Source: DAITQM01 sp036832975 (GTDB lineage Bacteria > Pseudomonadota > Gammaproteobacteria > Xanthomonadales > Wenzhouxiangellaceae). Taken from it: 64,000 bases of DNA. Positions 61,584-64,000 of this stretch are shown one piece after another; position 1 is the stretch's first letter, and each line of letters opens with the position of its first letter. The position numbers and the translations under genes are program-made. Location of the stretch: contig DAITQM010000017.1 in assembly GCA_036832975.1 (NCBI GenBank), positions 1-64,000 on the forward strand, in the 5' to 3' direction. The notes beneath the pieces are model-generated. The model was not told the DNA's origin, made no database searches, and worked only from the letters and a program-made list of their open reading frames with translations.

Positions 61584-63569
61584 ATGAGCTATTTCGTTAC
61601 CGGCGGCACCGGCTTTATCGGCCGCCACCTGATCGCGGAACTGGCAGCCCGGCGCAAGGGGGAAATTCATGTTCTTGTGCGCCGCGGTTCGCGGGCGAAA
61701 TTCAATGCACTGAAAGCCGGGCTCGGCGAAGCCGGCAAGCGCCTGGTCGCGGTGCCGGGTGACCTGAACCGCCCGCTGTGCGGCCTCAGCCCGGCCGAAC
61801 GCGCCAAGCTGAAAGGCAAAATCCGGCATTTCTTTCACCTTGCCGCAATCTACGATCTGGCCGCCGGTGCCGAAGAACAGGAGGCGACCAATATCGAGGG
61901 CACGCGCCACGCCGTGCAACTGGCGGCCGCGCTCGGCGCCGGCTGCTTCCATCACACCAGTTCGATCGCTGCCGCCGGGTTGTACAGCGGCGTTTTCCGC
62001 GAGGACATGTTCGACGAGGCCGAATACCTGAACCACCCCTATTTCCGGACCAAGCACGAGTCCGAAGGCGTCGTCCGCCGCGAGTGCACGATCCCGTGGC
62101 GGGTGTACCGCCCGGCGATCGTCGTCGGCCACTCGCAAACCGGCGAGATCGACAAAATCGACGGTCCTTATTACTTTTTCAAGATGATTCAGAAAACCCG
62201 TCGCCTGCTGCCGCCGTGGATGCCGATGATCGGCATCGAGGGCGGCCGGATCAATCTGGTGCCGGTCGATTACGTCGTCCGGGCGATGGACTATATCGGG
62301 CACAAACCGGGGCTCGATGGTAAATGTTTCCATCTCGTCGATCCGAAGCCGCGGCGCATCGGCGAAATCCTGAACCTGTTCGCTAACGCCGGGCACGCGC
62401 CGCAGGTGACGATGCGCATCGACGCCCGCTTGTTCAAGTTCATTCCGTCGGCGCTCAAACAGGCGCTGGCGATGCTCCCCCCGGTCCGGCGCGTGACGCA
62501 GCATCTTTTGCGCGAACTCGGATTGCCGCGCGACCTGTTGGGCCTGATCAATTATCCGACCCGCTTCGACGCGCGTGAAACCGACAGTGCGCTTAAGGGC
62601 AGTGGCATCGCGGTGCCCGATATCGAAGACTATGCCTGGGTGCTGTGGGATTACTGGGAACGCCGCCTCGACCCCGAACTGTTCATCGACCGCTCGTTGG
62701 CCGGCCATGTCAAAGGCCGGAAGATTCTGATCACCGGCGGCTCGTCCGGGATCGGCAAGGCGACCGCCGAAATGCTCGCCCAGGCCGGCGCCGAGGTTCT
62801 CATCGTCGCCCGCGGCGCGGCAGAATTGCAGGCGACACAAAACGAGATCAAGGCCGCCGGCGGCATCGCCCACGCTTTTTGCGCCGATCTCGCCGAGGCG
62901 GACGACTGCGACCGCTTGGTCAAGGCGGTGCTCAAAGAGCACGGCTGCCCGGATATTCTGATCAACAACGCCGGGCGCTCGATCCGCCGCTCATTGTCAT
63001 TGTCATACGATCGGTTCCACGATTTCACGCGCACCATGCAGCTCAATTATTTCGGGGCGCTCAAATTGATCCTCGGCTTTCTGCCGCACATGGAGCAGCG
63101 CCGTTCGGGGCAGGTGATCAACATCTCGTCGATCGGTGTGTTGAGCAACGCGCCGCGTTTTTCGGCTTACGTCGCCTCGAAGGCGGCGCTCGATGCCTTC
63201 GCGCGCTGCGCCGCCGCCGAATTCAGCGATACCGGTGTGGCCTTCACGACCATCAACATGCCGCTGGTCCGCACCCCGATGATCGCGCCGACCAAGATCT
63301 ACGAAAACGTCCCAACGATCGGCCCGGAAGAAGCGGCCGATCTGGTCAAGAACGCGATCATCTACCGCCCGCAGCGGATCGCCACCCGCCTCGGCATTTT
63401 CGCCCAGGTGCTGCACCTTTTGATGCCCAAGGTTTCGGAGATCGTCATGAACTCGGCCTTCCGGCTGTTCCCCGATTCGGCCGCCGCCAAAGGCATGCGC
63501 GGCCGCGACGAGGCGGCGTCGCAGGAGCAGATCGCCTTCGCCTCGCTGATGCGCGGTATCCATTGGTAA
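61584..63569 (+). CDS. Fatty acyl-CoA reductase (alcohol-forming), two SDR domains
   Basis: This 661-residue enzyme has two Rossmann domains. The N-terminal part (about 1-375) is FAR-like with NAD(P) motif VTGGTGFIGRH and the YXXXK dyad in YFRTKHES. The C-terminal SDR part (about 378-660) has TGGSSGIGKATAEML and SAYVASKAALDAF. The layout and length match the Marinobacter-type FAR that reduces acyl-CoA to fatty alcohol with NADPH, used for wax esters. GGAGAGAGAAA precedes the ATG. No wax ester synthase is in the window. Confidence 0.87.
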   Translation: MSYFVTGGTGFIGRHLIAELAARRKGEIHVLVRRGSRAKFNALKAGLGEAGKRLVAVPGDLNRPLCGLSPAERAKLKGKIRHFFHLAAIYDLAAGAEEQEATNIEGTRHAVQLAAALGAGCFHHTSSIAAAGLYSGVFREDMFDEAEYLNHPYFRTKHESEGVVRRECTIPWRVYRPAIVVGHSQTGEIDKIDGPYYFFKMIQKTRRLLPPWMPMIGIEGGRINLVPVDYVVRAMDYIGHKPGLDGKCFHLVDPKPRRIGEILNLFANAGHAPQVTMRIDARLFKFIPSALKQALAMLPPVRRVTQHLLRELGLPRDLLGLINYPTRFDARETDSALKGSGIAVPDIEDYAWVLWDYWERRLDPELFIDRSLAGHVKGRKILITGGSSGIGKATAEMLAQAGAEVLIVARGAAELQATQNEIKAAGGIAHAFCADLAEADDCDRLVKAVLKEHGCPDILINNAGRSIRRSLSLSYDRFHDFTRTMQLNYFGALKLILGFLPHMEQRRSGQVINISSIGVLSNAPRFSAYVASKAALDAFARCAAAEFSDTGVAFTTINMPLVRTPMIAPTKIYENVPTIGPEEAADLVKNAIIYRPQRIATRLGIFAQVLHLLMPKVSEIVMNSAFRLFPDSAAAKGMRGRDEAASQEQIAFASLMRGIHW

Positions 63570-63624
63570 GTCAGACGACATAGGTTAAGTCCCCGTTCAG
63601 CCGCCGGGCGTACAATAACGGGCG

Positions 63625-63927
63625 ATGATGAACACTGGATGTCTTGATCGCGGGAACACCGCCGCCGCCCTGCCGGCCGCCGCGCAACGGCGCCGCCGTC
63701 GGCAGAGGCTGTGGCGTCTGTTGCCGGCCGTGGTTCTGGCTTTGTCGTTGGCGCTGCCGGCGCTGGCCATCGACCTGCGCAGCGCCGCCCGGCAGGCCGC
63801 GGCGCAATACCACGGGAAAGTGATCTCGGCCGAAACGGTCGTCAAAAACGGCCGCAAAATCCACGTCATCCGGGTGCTGACCGAGGACGGCAAGGTCAAG
63901 ACCGTCCGCATACCGGCCGACGATTAA
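63625..63927 (+). CDS. Small exported PepSY-like protein
   Basis: This 100-residue protein has a basic leader, a signal helix (LLPAVVLALSLALPALA) and then about 50 residues shaped like a PepSY unit (DLRSAARQAAAQYHGKVISA, then VVKNGRKIHVIRVLTEDGKV). PepSY proteins of this size often sit beside two-component systems, and the next gene is a response regulator starting 2 bp after the stop. Confidence 0.75.
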   Translation: MMNTGCLDRGNTAAALPAAAQRRRRRQRLWRLLPAVVLALSLALPALAIDLRSAARQAAAQYHGKVISAETVVKNGRKIHVIRVLTEDGKVKTVRIPADD

Positions 63928-63928
63928 G

Positions 63929-64000
63929 GTGCGCCTGCTGCTCGTCGAAGATGACGACCGCCTGGCGGCGCTGACCAGCGCCCGGTTGCGCGAGGCGGGC
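63929..64000 (+). CDS. Response regulator, N-terminal fragment cut by window end
   Basis: A GTG at 63929, two bases after the PepSY-like stop, opens MRLLLVEDDDRLAALTSARL and continues to the last base. The VEDD acidic pair is the start of a CheY-type receiver domain, so this is the 5' end of a two-component regulator. Confidence 0.82.
   Translation, partial: MRLLLVEDDDRLAALTSARLREAG

Noticed and set aside
61479..62942. Long minus-strand frame joined to ACBP
   Set aside because: The upstream part is a shadow of the acyl-CoA reductase gene; only the last 87 codons have ACBP homology.
1..64000. tRNA, rRNA or riboswitch genes
   Set aside because: No cloverleaf, rRNA segment or known riboswitch core was recognised in the intergenic gaps; most long gaps are filled by hairpin repeats. 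A covariance search was not possible here.

Overview
The window is GC-rich chromosomal DNA from a gammaproteobacterium. The evidence is conserved gene order: amiB-mutL-miaA-hfq-hflX, pssA-holD-rimI, holC-valS next to lptF-lptG, xerD-dsbC and ftsE-ftsX-rpoH. Dense intergenic hairpin repeats and many paralogues of a DUF6090-type membrane protein resemble free-living lineages such as Woeseia- or Wenzhouxiangella-like bacteria, but I cannot assign a genus. No rRNA, tRNA or CRISPR array was seen.

Region 1 (1-8.4 kb) holds a patatin-like phospholipase, then a leftward four-gene block: CreB-like response regulator, CreC-like sensor kinase, a secreted VIT/VWA protein with a PEP-like C-terminal sorting tail, and an exosortase. 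This looks like the proteobacterial dedicated sortase system with an exosortase in place of the sortase. A di-haem cytochrome c peroxidase and a MipA/OmpV-type outer-membrane protein follow.

Region 2 (8.1-28.35 kb) is accessory and repeat-rich. It carries nine intact DUF6090-type genes, seven of them in one tandem array with overlapping stop/start codons, plus several truncated copies. It also holds four large TolB-like/TPR membrane proteins (one with two frameshifts) and a truncated start of a fifth, two VapBC-type toxin-antitoxin pairs, a MetX-like secreted hydrolase and a lumazine-binding-type pseudogene. A 271-bp direct repeat with four mismatches brackets the tandem array, and a 44-bp inverted repeat brackets 10.0-13.4 kb.

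Region 3 (28.4-45.7 kb) is core: cell-wall amidase, mismatch repair, tRNA modification, Hfq, HflX, ProRS, phosphatidylserine synthase, a cryptic HolD, RimI, ValRS, HolC, LptF/LptG and an RDD protein. Two intergenic repeat families and a 250-bp MITE-like element lie in the gaps.

Region 4 (45.9-51.7 kb) is a seven-gene Ton-type energy transduction operon: DUF3450, large ExbB, small ExbB, ExbD, two TonB paralogues and a TPR protein. A lysine-rich, histone-like repeat protein follows under its own promoter.

Region 5 (52.2-64 kb) holds xerD-dsbC, then a long leftward gene string (ACBP, TetR, a secreted protein with an IPTL-like tail, glutaredoxin-like, gluzincin-type metallopeptidase, GspF-like, FtsE, FtsX, then RpoH). 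Divergent from it are a 661-residue fatty acyl-CoA reductase, a small PepSY-like protein and the start of a response regulator cut by the window edge.
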